64,000 nt of DNA from Leptodactylus fallax. Its lineage: Eukaryota > Chordata > Amphibia > Anura > Leptodactylidae. This document shows positions 32,892 to 44,942 of the stretch, piece after piece; the first letter of the stretch is position 1, and each line of letters opens with the position of its first letter. The stretch is taken from positions 506,001 to 570,000 of the forward strand of contig CAMRHE010000207.1 in the NCBI GenBank assembly GCA_947044405.1. Direction: 5' to 3'. The notes below the pieces were generated by a model, which saw only the letters and a program-made list of their open reading frames with translations, did no database searches and was not told the origin of the DNA. The translations under genes were made by a program, and so were the position numbers.

Positions 32892-33368
32892 TACTGTGCA
32901 GAGGTTTTAGGCAGGGAAAAAAGAAAAAATTCCTATCAAAATAGAAGTGTTAATAGTTTATTTAAAATAATATCAAGAAAAAAACTGATCTAAATTAAAT
33001 CAATATTTGGTGTGTCTGCCCTTTGCCTTCCACCACTTCTTCTTGATAGTTCTTGAAAGAATCAGTAGTGAGGCTGTTCCCATCACCTTGGAGAACTAAG
33101 CACAGATCTTCTGTGGATGTAGGCTTGCTCCAATCCTCTCTCTTCATGTCATCCCAGACAGACTGGGTAATGTTGAGATCAGGGCTCTGTGGGGGCCGTA
33201 TCATCACTTCCAGGACTCCTCCTCCAAAGGGCAAAGGTCACACCAAATATTGATGGAATTTAGATTTTCCTTCATTGTGTTAATTGACAAATGTTTACTA
33301 TTAACACTTCTATTTTTGAAAGCATTCTTACTTTGCAGCATTGCCTAAAACTTTTGCAGAGCACTGTA
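32892..33368 (-). mobile_element. Tc1/mariner relic with short transposase remnant
   Basis: The outer ends TACTGTGCAGAGG..TTTTAGGCA and its complement GCCTAAAACTTTTGCAGAGCACTGTA are inverted, with TA at both edges (32892-32893, 33367-33368). AATAGAAGTGTTAATAG also pairs internally. On the minus strand a fragment reads RPPQSPDLN..QSVWDDMK, the transposase C-terminal catalytic box, but the catalytic glutamate is lost (Asn-Ile-Thr-Gln) and most of the enzyme is deleted. Inactive. A related fragment is at 50329-50480. Confidence 0.85.
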
Positions 33369-33389
33369 GATGTGACTAATAAAACCCAA

Positions 33390-33503
33390 TGGAGAAGATT
33401 CATTAAGACTGGCATTTCGTAGGCCAGTCCTAATAAAGGCCTTGAGCCCCCTCTACACCAAAAAACTGGAGTTAATAGAGGAGTTAATAAATCCCCCCCA
33501 TTG
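33390..33503. repeat. Short MITE with TTAATAAATCCCC end
   Basis: GGAGAAGATTCATTAAGACTGGC and GAGTTAATAAATCCCCCCC are the imperfect inverted ends. Same family as 12486-12836. Confidence 0.6.
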
Positions 33504-34784
33504 TCTTATACTGGAGCCTGTCACCGGATCTGTGTGGTGTTCTATCACTTTTGACAACAAGAAAAGTGTGGCATGCAGCATTTTTTCCCCACCAATTTAC
33601 AGAAACAACAAAGAAACCAAAATGGATCCCATCATGAAGTCTGTTGGTCTATTGTAGCATTGTAGCTTCAGTTAAAAACAAAATCCACAACATCAATGTT
33701 AACATAGCCTAACTGAACCATTACATATGGAAACAAATTGCTAGGAAATATTGAGCATAATTTTATATAAATGCAAACTTGCAGTAAAATATCTATTGAG
33801 TGGTATTTTTTTTTTCTAAAACAGCGCCCCTCTTGTCTACAGGTCATGTCTGGTATGGCATCTCTGCTGCATTCATTTGCTACAATGCCAGTGTATACAA
33901 TAGTGGCGCTGTTTCTGAAGATTCCTCTTTTATACATTACCTATAGTGCATGACTTTTATAATGCAATGGAATTACAGGCAACTTATCAAAGCCTAAAAT
34001 GTCAGAACACTCCTCAGGGTTAGATGTCCTTTTTGCAAAGGTTTAAAAATTTAAAAACTCTCTATATTGTCACTAATATATCTACTGTAAATAACAGATC
34101 AGGAAAATGTAAAATTCCTTTAAGACATTCACTTCAATAGACGGAATAAAAGGTAAATAAGAGAAGCCAAGAAAACACAACTAAAGAAACCCATACACAT
34201 CAAGTATTAGAAAAGCTTAGCCAAGAAAAGGGAGGCATGTGATTGGGAAGAGAAATATCACCAGGTAAAGTGAGACTGACATTATAACAGAAGGAGCCTC
34301 TGGGGAGGGAGAGGTGTGAAAAAAATACAGACAAAGCGCATTAACCTGCAGAAAAGAGTCGATCAGACTTTTCTTCAAGGACTGATAATCAGGCTAATAG
34401 TCCGAGAAAAACACTCATGAAAGAGCCAAATACAAAAATGTAAAAAAACAAACAGGATGTAACCCAGAGAGCCGTGCGACAGGCAGGCGAGGAATCAGCC
34501 ATGACCATGAAACCTTATTGAGGATTATTATCCTGTGTCCAGGCATTAGTCTCCTTCTTTAGATGTGCTTAGCGAATGTGTAAATGTGTCAGAGGTAAGA
34601 TCTTGAGTTAAGAAGGAACAGTGAAACAATATGGAATTTACGCTCATCAAGATCCTGATGGCAGACGTGAGAAGTCATAAAAGGCATAAAATGCATTTCC
34701 CTTGTAAAATGATCAGTCTGTATCAGTATTGGTCTGGCCAACCACATTACCAGAGGATGCACTGGTGGTTCCAAGGTCTGACAC
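33504..34784. other. Intron sequence, no gene seen
   Basis: AT-rich; 34100-34560 is repeat-free and purine-rich. No coding domain. Confidence 0.35.
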
Positions 34785-35195
34785 AATGGGGGGAAACCTA
34801 CTAACCCATCTACACCAGTTTTATAGCATAGATGGGGTGTAAATGTGGATCATATTTGGCACACAGCCCTTTCTCGTGACAAGATTCACTGCATTGTTCT
34901 TTCTGCACCCCACTCACCACTTTTACAAAAGTGTTCGAGGGGTGAGGAGACCAAGACAGGGTTGGGTGAGGCACCTCAGCCAAATAAATTTACTAGAATT
35001 CACACCAGGTGTGAGTTATACCTGGAAGCGACGCTAGTTCCTGACTGTCATAATTTTCAGTCCTGGTGCATGGGAGTGCGTCTGAATTATTAAGAGGGCG
35101 GAGTCTCATAATAACTCAGGCATATCTCGCACCAGCCAGGAACTTGATTAAGACTGACGTACAGAACACCAATCTTAATAAATTCCCCCGTTAAT
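34785..35195. repeat. MITE with CTTAATAAATTCCCCC end
   Basis: Starts ATGGGGGGAAACCTACTAACC and ends CTTAATAAATTCCCCCGTT. The inner AACTAGCG..-type and GGAACTTGATTAAGACTG pieces match the family at 12486-12836. Confidence 0.6.
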
Positions 35196-35337
35196 GGTCA
35201 TCTCCAAAACCAGGGCCCAAAGGTCAAACAGTAGACAACCCTATTGAAAGCTGTTTTGGAGAAAGCCATAGATTTATAGATTTATTAAAATTGATAATTA
35301 GACATTATTAACTTTATGAGGTGTGTTCCCAATGTTT

Positions 35338-35475
35338 ACCAGATATGGTGGCATCCATCTGTAACTCCAACTACTTTGGAGACTGAGGCTGTTGGATCAT
35401 TCCAGTCCAGGAGCTGACGTCTACTCTGTGCTATTTTAATCAGATGTCCCAAATAAGTTCAGTATCACTAATGTT
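35338..35475 (+). pseudogene. 7SL (SRP) RNA pseudogene fragment
   Basis: Aligns by eye to the 5' part of vertebrate 7SL RNA: ATGGTGGCATCCATCTGTAA, CAACTACTTTGGAGACTGAGG, TCCAGTCCAGGAGCTGACG, TCTGTGCTATTTTAATCAG, TGTCCCAAATAAGTTCAGTATCA. These follow the order of the Alu-domain and early S-domain segments of the RNA (GTGGCGCGTGCCTGTAGTC, CAGCTACTCGGGAGGCTGAGG, GAGTCCAGGAG, CGCTATG, GTGTCC, AAGTTCGGCATCA, recalled from memory). Only about 140 of ~300 nt remain and many paired positions are changed, so it is a degraded retrocopy, not a working SRP RNA. Confidence 0.75.
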
Positions 35476-36462
35476 AAATATACAGATGTGGCCATCTTCA
35501 ACTTGAATGTGATAACTCGCTGCACTGTGATAACGCACAACAAAAGCCATTGAAAGCAATGGAAAAGTCATCTTAAACTTGGCTACATCTGTATACACAG
35601 TGACATATCACATACAGCTATATGGCACTTTACTTATTTGTTGGACATTTCCTATAAATGGATATCTAAGTGGAACAGAATGAGCTTGTTCATTCCTAGA
35701 AGTTTACTAGCCCTTTACCTTTGAAAATAAGTAAGTGTTTACATAAATTTTCTTATAGGTCAGAAAATCTAATTTTCTATATATTTTATGGGGCCATATT
35801 GCACTTTGCTTGCCATGCATTATATGGAAGGGAAGGTCTAATAAAGGGGTGCCACCTTTTCCAATGCCCTAATGCCCTATAAGGGATACAGACAGGGTTC
35901 TTATCACGAGACAACCACATTGCTATAAACATAACTCTACCTTTAAGTTTAATGTAAAGTATCACATTTCCTCACTTTTCCCTATCAAATTCCTCTCTTC
36001 TGAAAAGGCAGTGCTCTTAAATCAGTATTCACACATTTGGGAAATAATACAATAACACAGGAAACCTCCGTATGTTCACTGAGTTCCTTAACAGGAGGCT
36101 GTGATTGTTTAGACAGCGAGTGTTGAATTTTCTGAGAGAACCTCTATTATTGATATGGTTCTGTGCCGAGGAATGATAAGTGCGGGATAGATCTTCAGGT
36201 TTTCTACCTTATTTCTTATTCTGTGAAAAATAGGTAGTTTGAAAGGAAAAAGAAATATCTAAGAGGTAAAGAAACACTCATCAATGAATGACTAGCAAAG
36301 GGTTTAAAGTGGACTGTCTCCAATACATGGTTTAAGCAGGGGAAGGACCATTTTTAAAATTATTCATTTAAGTGACATAATAGATAGGATAGCAAAGTGT
36401 CCAATGATAGAAATAGGGACATAGTCAGGTGTTGGCCATGGTTTAAGCAAATGGGCTAGGGC
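35476..36462. other. Intron sequence, no gene seen
   Basis: AT-rich, no repeat family or coding domain recognised. Confidence 0.4.
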
Positions 36463-36781
36463 CATGGGCATAAATATAGGGGATGCAGAGGTAGCAATCG
36501 CTACCAAGCCCTGGAGCCTCGAGGGGCCCACCAGCTTATCTACTACATAAGAAGACACCAGTATTTTAGATAGGTCATGGTAAGTAACATAATAGATGAG
36601 GTTGCCTGAAGACACAAGTCCATCAAGTCCAACTTTTAACCCTATAGGAATGCAAAATACAGAAATGCCAGGTCAACTCGCCTTTACCAAAAATTTGAAA
36701 CCTGTAACATTATCCCATTCAAGTGGGAATCCCTGTTGCACATTTTTTATTGGGGCCCAGAAGCTTTAAATTACGCCTCTG
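36463..36781. mobile_element. Degraded hAT element interrupted by another repeat
   Basis: The left end CATGGGCATAAATATAGGGG with GGGGCCCACC near 36523, and the right end TTGGGGCCCAGAAGCTTTAAATTACGCCTCTG, match the type of the hAT MITE at 19944-20103. The middle contains ACACAAGTCCATCAAGTCCAAC, a phrase of a different amphibian repeat, so the copy was split by a later insertion. No clear 8-bp duplication. Confidence 0.6.
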
Positions 36782-37670
36782 GCTGCAGATTTCTCATTCT
36801 CAACTCACCCGATGCCACCTCTACCTAGTGCATATACTCGGAGACTGTCACATTAGAGCACATTCTGGAAACAATTTGTGAGCTATTTCCAGAAGCTTAC
36901 CTTATATAATGCTGAAACTTACTGCTTTGCTATACTTATATATCAGGAAACTGCACAAGTCCAATTTAACAATCTAGTTTTATGATGGGATTGGCTTGTG
37001 ATAATTCATATTTCCAATGCAAACCTATTCAAAGATTGCTCGATGTCATAAATGGCTGCCTTAAAGGGCCAAAACTTTCCATCTTAGAGATTTATGTATA
37101 TCTACAGGACATGTCTTAATTGTTTTATTAATGGGTTGTTGAAAAAGTTTGTGTTAAGTATCAGAAATAGATATTCAGATCCCAGTCCCACTTCATAGTG
37201 CTCTCCTATCAGGGTTGAACTTACACAGGGGTCCAGGAGGTAAAGGAGTCCAGCGCCCACTAAATGCAGCTTGCAATGGTCACTTAGATTGTATTTAAGA
37301 GACTTACATAGCTCACAGTTACTAAAAGAGTTATAGAGAGACATAGGGTGGTTCTTTATGATTGGTATTATAGAGCAAAGGGCTCATAGAAATTCTTGCA
37401 CAGTGACCCTCAGCTGTCTGTGTCCACCTTAACAAACTTTTCAATGCCCTTAACTCTTGTGAAATAAAATTGTGTCCTGCACCTCCAACCATGCACCACA
37501 GCTGATATCACTTCAGAGTCAGATGCAAATCTTTTGCGTGTGAATTACACTTCAAGAACCCAAAAGTATCTTTAGAGCAGGGGTCTCCATTGGCAACTTT
37601 CTCCAGTCATATTTATGGAAATCACGGAAAAAGCTGAGAACTGTAAGCCATGACTCCCACAGAAGGGAAT
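36782..37670. other. Intron sequence, no gene seen
   Basis: GCAGGGGTCTCCATTGGC near 37578 looks like a hAT terminal motif but has no partner. No coding domain. Confidence 0.35.
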
Positions 37671-38215
37671 ATAGAGATGAGCTACTAACTGGTTCGGAAT
37701 AAGCCGGGTTTGTTACAAATTTTCCAAAAATCTCAGGTTTGGCCAATTGAAAGTTTTTGGGGGGTCCTCACCCACAAATCACTACTGTATTATACACAAG
37801 GATCACTTCAGTATAATAAGGGGAGGTGCTGTTAAATAATGAACATTGGTACCCACCTTCCTTCAAGTCTTCTGGACCCCTTTGTTGGTTGTGCTGATGT
37901 CATGATGCTTTGATGAATGTGTCAAAAGTCAGCACACCCTCCAAGGTCTGTCACATCCCAGAAGTGGCTGTAAGAGGTCTGAAGGGGACCAAAGATGCCA
38001 TGAAATGCATTCCAGACACCACAAGAGAGCCCAGGAGAGGCGAGGGAAGGTGAGTATCAATGTTTATTATTTTCATTCACCTCCCTTGGGCCTCTGCTTA
38101 TTATACTCCAAAGCCTGAAGAGACCCAGAAGTATAATAAAATCACTTTTGGTTCTGATTGAACAAATTATGTCTGAAACTAAACTGATGGGTGAACTTCC
38201 CGAATATATACAAAA
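37671..38215. repeat. Foldback element, 'AGAGATGAGC' family, copy 1
   Basis: Starts ATAGAGATGAGCTACTAACTGG. Hallmarks of the family are TATTATAC..CTTCAGG-type arms, CCCAGGAGAGGCGAGGGAAGGTGAGTAT and its complement ACCCACCTTCC, and a target-like GATGTCATGATGC in the centre. Copies 2 and 3: 39268-40015 and 44487-44942; a partial copy starts at 63563. Confidence 0.65.
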
Positions 38216-38295
38216 TAAATCGCGCAATGGAACAGAGTCTGTCTGAAAGTAAGTGGGTGAACCTTAACAAAACGAATATCATAAGATTCACCATA

Positions 38296-38419
38296 AGAGG
38301 AGAACTCTGCGAACTTTCTGTGAAAAGCACTGCGGGAAAAACCGCACTGTGTTTCCGTCACAGATTTTCCCACAGCGCTTTTTCACTGCGGCCTGCTCTG
38401 TGGGGCCTTATCCTTAAAA
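38296..38419. repeat. Half copy of the CGCAGCATGTC palindromic MITE
   Basis: Contains only the right half: GAACTTTCTGTGAAAAGC, CACAGATTTTCCCACAGCGC and TGTGGGGCCTTATCCTTAAAA. It directly follows foldback copy 1. Confidence 0.7.
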
Positions 38420-39267
38420 GGGAAAACCTGGTGACTCCACAAAACCTGTATATGCCATAGCCATACGTACTAGTCCCTGCACAATAAGCACACTGAATTG
38501 ATAAACCCCACACTTGACATATTCTGGAGGGAAACTACAATATGTAAAAGCAATGATGTTGTACATTGGCCCTGCAGGCAAGTGGACCACATGAAAATTA
38601 ATAAGGCTCCCTATTGTCTACTAAATCACATGTGAAGGACTATGCTTATTCCCATCCTTGTCTCACAGATGGATCGTCTGACCATGGAAAAATTGTTCCA
38701 TATGAGGTTGCCCCATATAGAGCCCATATGCTGTTTCTGCACATTGTCTGATAGTGGTGGTAGTTCCTCCGCAGTCGAGAATCACGGGTTGGCTCCTCAT
38801 ACCTTGAAGGCTTATGGCACAACTTGCTCATAGAAACACTTTAATATTCCGGCTCATTTAGCAAGAACTTATTATGAGAAAAAAATAATAACACGCTCAT
38901 TGTCTGACACTCCCTTGTAATGAAGCAGATGAGCAGGTCTGTGGGAGGAAGGGATAATAAGGGAGAAATAGGATGAAATGTTGATAAACACTGGCGAACA
39001 AGTGAAAATGATTAGGGAAGATTCAGTGGATCTGGAAGAAAGGTCAGGACGGATGATGAATACATTTATTAATTATGGAGCTGGTACAGGAGAAGAGTGT
39101 TCATCAGTAGAATGGGTTTGTGCATTTGCAGAGGTGAATCATTCATTAAGGCAATGCTTGGAGTGCAATCTCCTATGTACTGCAGACTCTCTACATCATC
39201 TTCTCAGTAGCAGATACCATTTCTTGACAACATTGTCACCATTGGAGTGCACATCCGAGGTATAAAT
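38420..39267. other. Intron sequence, no gene seen
   Basis: No repeat family or coding domain recognised. Confidence 0.4.
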
Positions 39268-40015
39268 TGTGATTAGAGATGGGCAAATAGACTTCTAATG
39301 AGGTTCATCCCAAATATTCCAAATTGTTAATTTTTTTTTCAAAACTGAATAAATGGAGATTCATCTAAAATTCGACTAAAATGGTCGCCGCATTATGCTC
39401 TGGGGTCTCTTCAGACGCCAGAGTATACTAGGTGGAGGCTCAGGGGAGATGACAAGAATAAATAAAACATTGATACTTACCTTCCATTATCTCTCTTTGG
39501 TCTCCTTGCGGCATCTGGTGCTCTTCTGTGACATCATCGGCCTGGATTCAGAGCTGAGGCCTGTGATTAGGCCTCAGCAGTGACCGAGACACACCGAGCC
39601 TCATGGCACTCAATGTACCCATGTGACCGCTGGCGGCCCAATCACATACCTCAGTCGTGACCCCTGGCTGATGACATCACAGAAGAGTGTCGGATGTCAC
39701 ATGAAAAGTGCCAGACACCACGAACATGCCCAAGAGAGGTAACAGGAGGTGAGTATATTTTTTTTTATTTTTTATACCTACCCTACATCTATTATACTCT
39801 GGGATCTGAAGAGACCCCAATGTATAATAATGTCACTTTTCACTTTGACATAACTTCGGCCGTGTTTGCCTTAGAGAACTAGAAATTGGATAGAAAGGTT
39901 CCTAGGAGCCCTATGACTGTTCTACACTATGTTTTAAGCTCCACAACAAACCAAGGACCTGAGCCGCCTAACCCAAACACAAAATACATTTTGAGAGGTT
40001 TGTCTATCTCTAGTT
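39268..40015. repeat. Foldback element, 'AGAGATGGGC' family, copy 2
   Basis: About 750 bp, from AGAGATGGGCAAATAGACTTC to GGTTTGTCTATCTCTAGTTG. Inverted pairs include TATGCTCTGGGGTCTCTTCAG with GATCTGAAGAGACCCCAATG, and TCTTCTGTGACATCATCGG with GATGACATCACAGAAGAG. No coding capacity. Confidence 0.8.
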
Positions 40016-40189
40016 GAGATATACTGACAAGCGTCAAACATGTGTCACTGTATAGGCATATAGTGGTATATGTCAATCATAGGCTACCATTATATTGCTC
40101 AATGTTATTTTTCCTGAGCAGTTACTTTTGGTGTGTGATAGGCTAAATAAACTCTCAAATGCCAAGAGTATGGAGTCAGACAGGAGTAA

Positions 40190-40449
40190 GAAAGGCGGAG
40201 TTACTCAGTGCTCTGACACCTCTAATTAGAGCTCTTAGTCATGCCCGCTTGCCTGCTACTGCCTGAAACCACCCACTTGACATTAGAGAGGCAAGTTAGC
40301 ATATCAGGCAAAGAAACTAGATGCATTGATTGCTTGGGAATGGTGGGGGCTAGAGAAAAAAAATCCAACTGTGCCAGAACCAGAGAAGCAGAGCCTATTG
40401 ATGAATGAAAAGAGCTGAAGTTGGTGGAGATGGTGAAAGGTCCTCTTTA
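40190..40449. repeat. Palindromic MITE, 'CACCTCCACCAACTCCAA' family, copy 2
   Basis: The right arm is well kept: GGTGGGGGCTAGAGAAAAAA, GTGCCAGAACCAGAG, GCTGAAGTTGGTGGAGATGG, GGTCCTCTTTAA. The left arm is partly lost. The centre has CTGAAACCACCCACTTGAC. Confidence 0.7.
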
Positions 40450-41790
40450 ACTATAAGAATTATACTTTAAAACTGTGTATGCTTCAATGACAAAGATCCA
40501 TAAAGCAGTAGTGATGTGGAAAGAGATGAACCATATCTAAACAGTATGAGCAGAAATATAAAATGGTAAAAAAAAAAAGCATTCACAACATGGGTTCAGC
40601 TCGAAGGATCATGTCCTATTGTGCTTATGAGATAAAGCAATTAATATGGATGATGTAACATCATGACAGCGCCCTGTCTCACCACTAAGCCAGGCACTGA
40701 CTTTATATATCTGAGGCCAATGTCAGATGGCTATTACGTGAGAGGTCTCTTATAAACCTATAGATTGGGAGATGAGAGAAGCCTTATCCATTTTCCACTG
40801 ACATTTTTCCACCAGCCACATTGATCCCTTCAGTTTTTGTCTAAGTTGCAGCCACTGCAAATAGATTTTTCTCTTTTGCCTTGATTGGGGTCAAGTCTAA
40901 ATGAACTTTCCTTTCATCCTTCAGGCGCAGAAAGCGAAAGTATAAGAATACTCATTTTATTTTTAAGAAATCTGCCCTAGAACAAGTTGAAAATAGTTTT
41001 GCTGTTCAGTGTTGGATTCCATCTTGTGTCAAAGGTCATTGATTGCCACAGCTTATTTTAGGTCAAAGAAAGTAGTTCAGTAGCTCTAGCCTCCACTCGG
41101 AAATGTTGCTGCTGTAAACTTTCTTCCATTCTTTATAATGCCTCCATGATCTTGCATTTTGTAACTTGTGCAAGGGAAGTATATGTAAGCAATATTTGGT
41201 GTTATTAAAGGAATTAAAAAATTCGACCCAGACCAGCAATCCTCCACAACTCCAGCATCACAGATGTTAAGGTCACTGCCAGTCTTTGCTTACTTCCTGC
41301 AGCAATCCCATGCCATACATCATTTGCATGGTCAGTACAGCAAGTCATTGGCCTTAGCACTGATGTCGTCATGAATAGCATGTGACTGCCGAGGCCGGTG
41401 ATTGGCTGTCATCATCACATGAATGATGTACATGACATTGGATGAAGTAAGCAGAGACCAGTGGGACCAGTGGAACTGGAGCAGCAAGAAAGAGTGAGGG
41501 GTTAATTTCTACTCAATTTCCATTCCCAAGTGTAGACAAAATTTTTGCAAATGAGAAACCCCATGTTTTGCACAACTTTCAATTTACAATTGTCTTGTAA
41601 AAAAAAAAAAAAAGTGTCAAATCATGGCACATGTCTTAGTTGCACAATAATTTGCAACGTATCTCTCTCTCTTCTTTCCTCTTCCACTTTTCATTTTCTG
41701 AATTTAAGGCGTTATACGATAAGCCAAATTTATCAAGAGACTTGTGCTTATTAAATATTTGGTACAATTCACTCTGACAAAATTCAGTTT
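40450..41790. other. Intron sequence, no gene seen
   Basis: Poly-A runs near 40568 and 41599. No repeat family or coding domain recognised. Confidence 0.4.
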
Positions 41791-42112
41791 AAAGGATTAT
41801 TCTCATCTCAGAAAATCATTGCCGAGAAGGGAATAATTGTCTGTATGTCCCGACTACCAGAGCTGGGCTTACAGATACAGGTCAGTGCTCAATGCTGTCT
41901 TCATAGGAGCTATGGAAGCATTGTAGCACAGCTGAACTACACACTCTCCATAGCTCTACAGTTACTCCAAAATGTCGTAGCTCCCATTCAGCTCTATGGG
42001 AATTACAGAAGTGGGGTAGAGCAGCACCACTCGCCTGATTCTGTAATTTCTGCCTCAGTGATTGGGAATTGAAGACAGTCGTTGCCAAGACAGGATTAAC
42101 CCTTTAAGGTTG
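41791..42112. repeat. MITE-like repeat before the exon
   Basis: Starts TTTAAAGGATTATTCTCATCTC and ends AAGACAGGATTAACCCTTTAAGG. Internal CATAGGAGCTATGG and CTCCATAGCTCTACAG segments pair. It ends about 130 bp before the splice acceptor. Confidence 0.5.
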
Positions 42113-42239
42113 TCATGAAATACTAGTCTTAATAATGTTTAACCTACAAGGAATAAGGCCCTGCCAAACTTATTTTGCCTATACCGTGTATAACTAAACA
42201 GTTTTTCCATCATTAATTCCTCTTGTATCTTTTATCTAG

Positions 42240-42992
42240 GATTGATTTCCGCAGTAACAAATGAAATCAGCAATAAGCCAACTGGAAGATGGGATCCAAA
42301 TCAAGATACAACGTCCACCACCCTAACAGAGGATCTAGAAGGAGAGGTGCCTTTTATCACAACAGCACCTACTATGACATTGTTGAACCACCACCCACTT
42401 TTAGAAGGGATTCTTCATGAAAGTATCATGAAAAAAGACTTCCGTCATCTACCATCTTACTTTCCCAGAACCAAGCAGGATGACAGTGATTTGAGGGACA
42501 GACTATCTGCGCTCAAAACAAGGGTTAATCTGGCACATTCAGAACGTTTATCAACGTCCCATGATGATTCTTCTACACCTACAATTCCTCTAAACCCATC
42601 CACAATGATAATGGACACCACTTCTATTGTCACTGAAAATGGAAGAGAAATACAGGATACTGTCTCCTCATCGCCAGTCCTGGATTCACTGCCAACCTTG
42701 GATTCCCATGTTGAACCCAGAACAAAGAAGGGTAATGTGTACTACGCCTCTCAGCAAGGTGTAAGCCACATGGAACCTTTATCAGTTGCTAATTCCTACT
42801 TTCCCGCTGCCACACAAGACAGTATTGGCACATCTAGGGCAACTGAAAGCGGAATAATGGTAGATAGGAAGGATACAAAGAAGGCAGTATCCAATATGTC
42901 ACCATCTCTGGTTACACCAAATGAAGAAGAAGAGGAAACTACCACCAGCACCATTATTACCACAACCGTGACCATGACAGTGCCAGTACTAG
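42240..42992 (+). CDS. SEZ6L: SEZ6L-like internal exon: Ser/Thr-rich extracellular stalk
   Basis: A 753-bp exon. It has acceptor AG at 42238-42239 after a T-rich tract and donor GT at 42993. It enters with two bases of a split codon and leaves with one. The 250 full codons encode a hydrophilic, Ser/Thr/Pro-rich, probably disordered segment with one dibasic-rich patch and no cysteine. Near the end EEEEETTTSTIITTTV closely matches what I recall from vertebrate SEZ6L just before its first CUB domain. SEZ6L is a neuronal type I membrane protein with CUB and sushi domains, linked to synapse development and BACE1 shedding. The apparent start codon of the frame is TTG inside the exon and is not an initiation site. 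SEZ6 is the main alternative. Confidence 0.8.
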
Positions 42993-43194
42993 GTATTTAA
43001 GCAAATATTATGGGCATTGTAAAACATGAATATGAATTTATATTCAACATAAAACAATGATGTAAAGCAAAAAAAAAAAAAACCTTACTAATCGTTCCTT
43101 CATCAATCCAGCACTGCTCAGAACTGTGCCATGATGCCACTAGTATGGTACATGACTACTCTGGCCAATGACTGGGAAGACCGTCAGAGTTGTG

Positions 43195-43580
43195 TTTTTA
43201 TTTATTTTATTAAATGACCTATCCTTATGATTGGTCACCAATATCAGATTGGTGTGGGTACGACACCTGGGTCCCTCATTTATCAGCTGTTTGAAGAGAC
43301 TACTGCATTTGAATGTGGCCTCTTCACTGAATGCCAAGCACAGCCCTGTTGTGTAGAGGCTGAGCTTAGTATTCACTTGAATGGGACTGAGCTACCAACA
43401 AGCTATGTGACAAATGAATGTCATGGCACTGCCCAATGAGGCAGAAGCGGTGCTCATCAGAGTGCTACTGCTGCTTCAAGCAGCTGATCTGTGGGGGTTC
43501 CAAGTATCAGACAATCACTGATCAGATGTTGATGACCATCGCTAATACCGGAAAACCACCTTAAAGTTAGATACCCCCTT
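43195..43580. repeat. Palindromic MITE, 'GACCTATCCTT' family, copy 1
   Basis: AATGACCTATCCTTATGATTGG, CACCAATATCAGATTGG and ATCAGCTGTTTGAAG on the left pair with TTCAAGCAGCTGATCTGTGG and CACTGATCAGATGTTGATG on the right. Related copies are at 53680-54060 and 59402-59715. Confidence 0.7.
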
Positions 43581-44224
43581 TAAGTTATTATCTAAAATGT
43601 TAGGCAAGAAATAAACAGAGTCTGTACCTGTAGAAGATGGAGCTCCAGAGTAAGGGAGCATCTTCGGTTTCGTATTACTCAGAACAGGCATGCTAACACA
43701 GTAAGGTAATGTTCATTGTTCTATCCCCATTCTTTAGTGAAGAGAAGGACAGTGTAACCTTCAGCTCAGTTTTCTTTGCTGTAATAGTAGCAGTGACTAT
43801 GAAAAGCAAAAGCTACTGGTACATGAAAATGGTCCATGAGTAGAATAAGGTAAACCTCAGCTGGGATTTCGACTTTCCACAATCCCTAATAACATATAAT
43901 ATATAGCATACAGTACATTGAAGAACTGTAGTACCAGCAAACAGTTGTAGCCCAAAATATTGTAATTTGTACCTTAAAATCATTCCATAATTTTCATGCA
44001 AAGAAAAATAAATAATTGAAGGGGTTCTTTGCTTTCGACAATCCCAATTCTTTAGTAGGGCGCCTTGAAGTCCCAGTAGTTGGCAGAAATTCTTTTGAAA
44101 ATCTGGTAGTAATTTTTTTTTTTTTTTGCAGTGCCACGATGGGGTTCAGTACTGCTTTAAATGGAACCTTGTCCACCAAATCCAACTCTTCCATAGATGC
44201 TGCTCCACTGGTTCCAAAGAAGTT
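43581..44224. other. Intron sequence, no gene seen
   Basis: No recognised repeat except a T-run near 44110. No coding domain. Confidence 0.4.
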
Positions 44225-44468
44225 GATATTTTTTCTCTAACCTCCACCTCCACCTGTTAATATGCTAATTAGACTCTCTTCTGTCAGCTCGGTGGTCCTG
44301 GGCTGTCTACAGCCTGGAACCGCCCACCTGACATTAGAGAGGCTAATTAGCATACTGGGTTCTGGAATGGTGGGGACTAGAGAAAAAATTCTAGCTGTAC
44401 CAGAATCAGTGCGTCACCTATTGAAGCATGCAAAGAACTGGATTTGGTGAAGGTGGTGAAAGGTCCTG
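44225..44468. repeat. Palindromic MITE, 'CACCTCCACCAACTCCAA' family, copy 3
   Basis: Left CCTCCACCTCCACCTG, with TATGCTAATTAGACTC pairing with GAGAGGCTAATTAGCATA. Right arm GGGGACTAGAGAAAAAATTC, ACTGGATTTGGTGAAGGTGG, AAAGGTCCTGGG. Confidence 0.75.
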
Positions 44469-44486
44469 GGTTGTCTGTGTAATGTA

Positions 44487-44942
44487 TAGGTAGAGATGGA
44501 CAAAACACAAGAGATTTGTTTTGTGAATATTTGTTGGGATAGAACCAGAAGTGCTATTATTATACTCTGGGGTCTCAGCAAACCACATAGTATAATAAGT
44601 AGATGTCCAGGGGAGGTAATTAAAAATTACAAACACTTATTCTCACCTTGCCTCACCTCTCCTGGGCATCTTTAAGGTGTCAGTCCCAGATGTGATGTCA
44701 GACAGAGGCCAGAAGAGGTGTGAAGAGGATGCTTGGGGACCACCAGATGCCCAGGAGAGGTGAGGCAAGGTGAGTATAAGTGTTTGTTATTTTACCTTAC
44801 CTCCCCTGGGCTTCCACTTCCAGAGTATAAGAGTATTTTGCGAGTGACGAACCACAAACGTTTTGTTTCCAGGTGAACTTGAAATTTTTGGAAATTTCTG
44901 GTCAAATCTAGTTCTAAATGAATTGTTTTCCCATCCCTAAGA
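44487..44942. repeat. Foldback element, 'AGAGATGGGC' family, copy 3
   Basis: Starts GTAGAGATGGACAAAACAC and ends TTGTTTTCCCATCCCTA. The pair CTCACCTTGCCTCACCTCTCC and GGAGAGGTGAGGCAAGGTGAG is near perfect. TATACTCTGG recurs inverted. Confidence 0.8.

Larger units (their letters stand above)
1..42239 (+). other. SEZ6L: Upstream intron of the SEZ6L-like gene (5' part outside window)
   Basis: This interval ends in a good splice acceptor: a pyrimidine-rich run followed by AG at 42238-42239. No other supportable host exon was found in it on either strand. It is read as the long first intron of the SEZ6L-like gene on the + strand, since the next exon encodes the protein just after the expected signal-peptide exon. 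Long first introns are usual for this neuronal family. It holds nearly all the transposons listed here. The exon upstream lies beyond position 1, so the intron is longer than 42 kb. Alternative: an unrecognised short exon could hide here; RNA-seq would settle it. Confidence 0.6.

Noticed and set aside
42242..42250. Start of the exon frame taken as a gene start
   Set aside because: The codon is TTG directly after a splice acceptor; the frame is an internal exon, not a separate gene.
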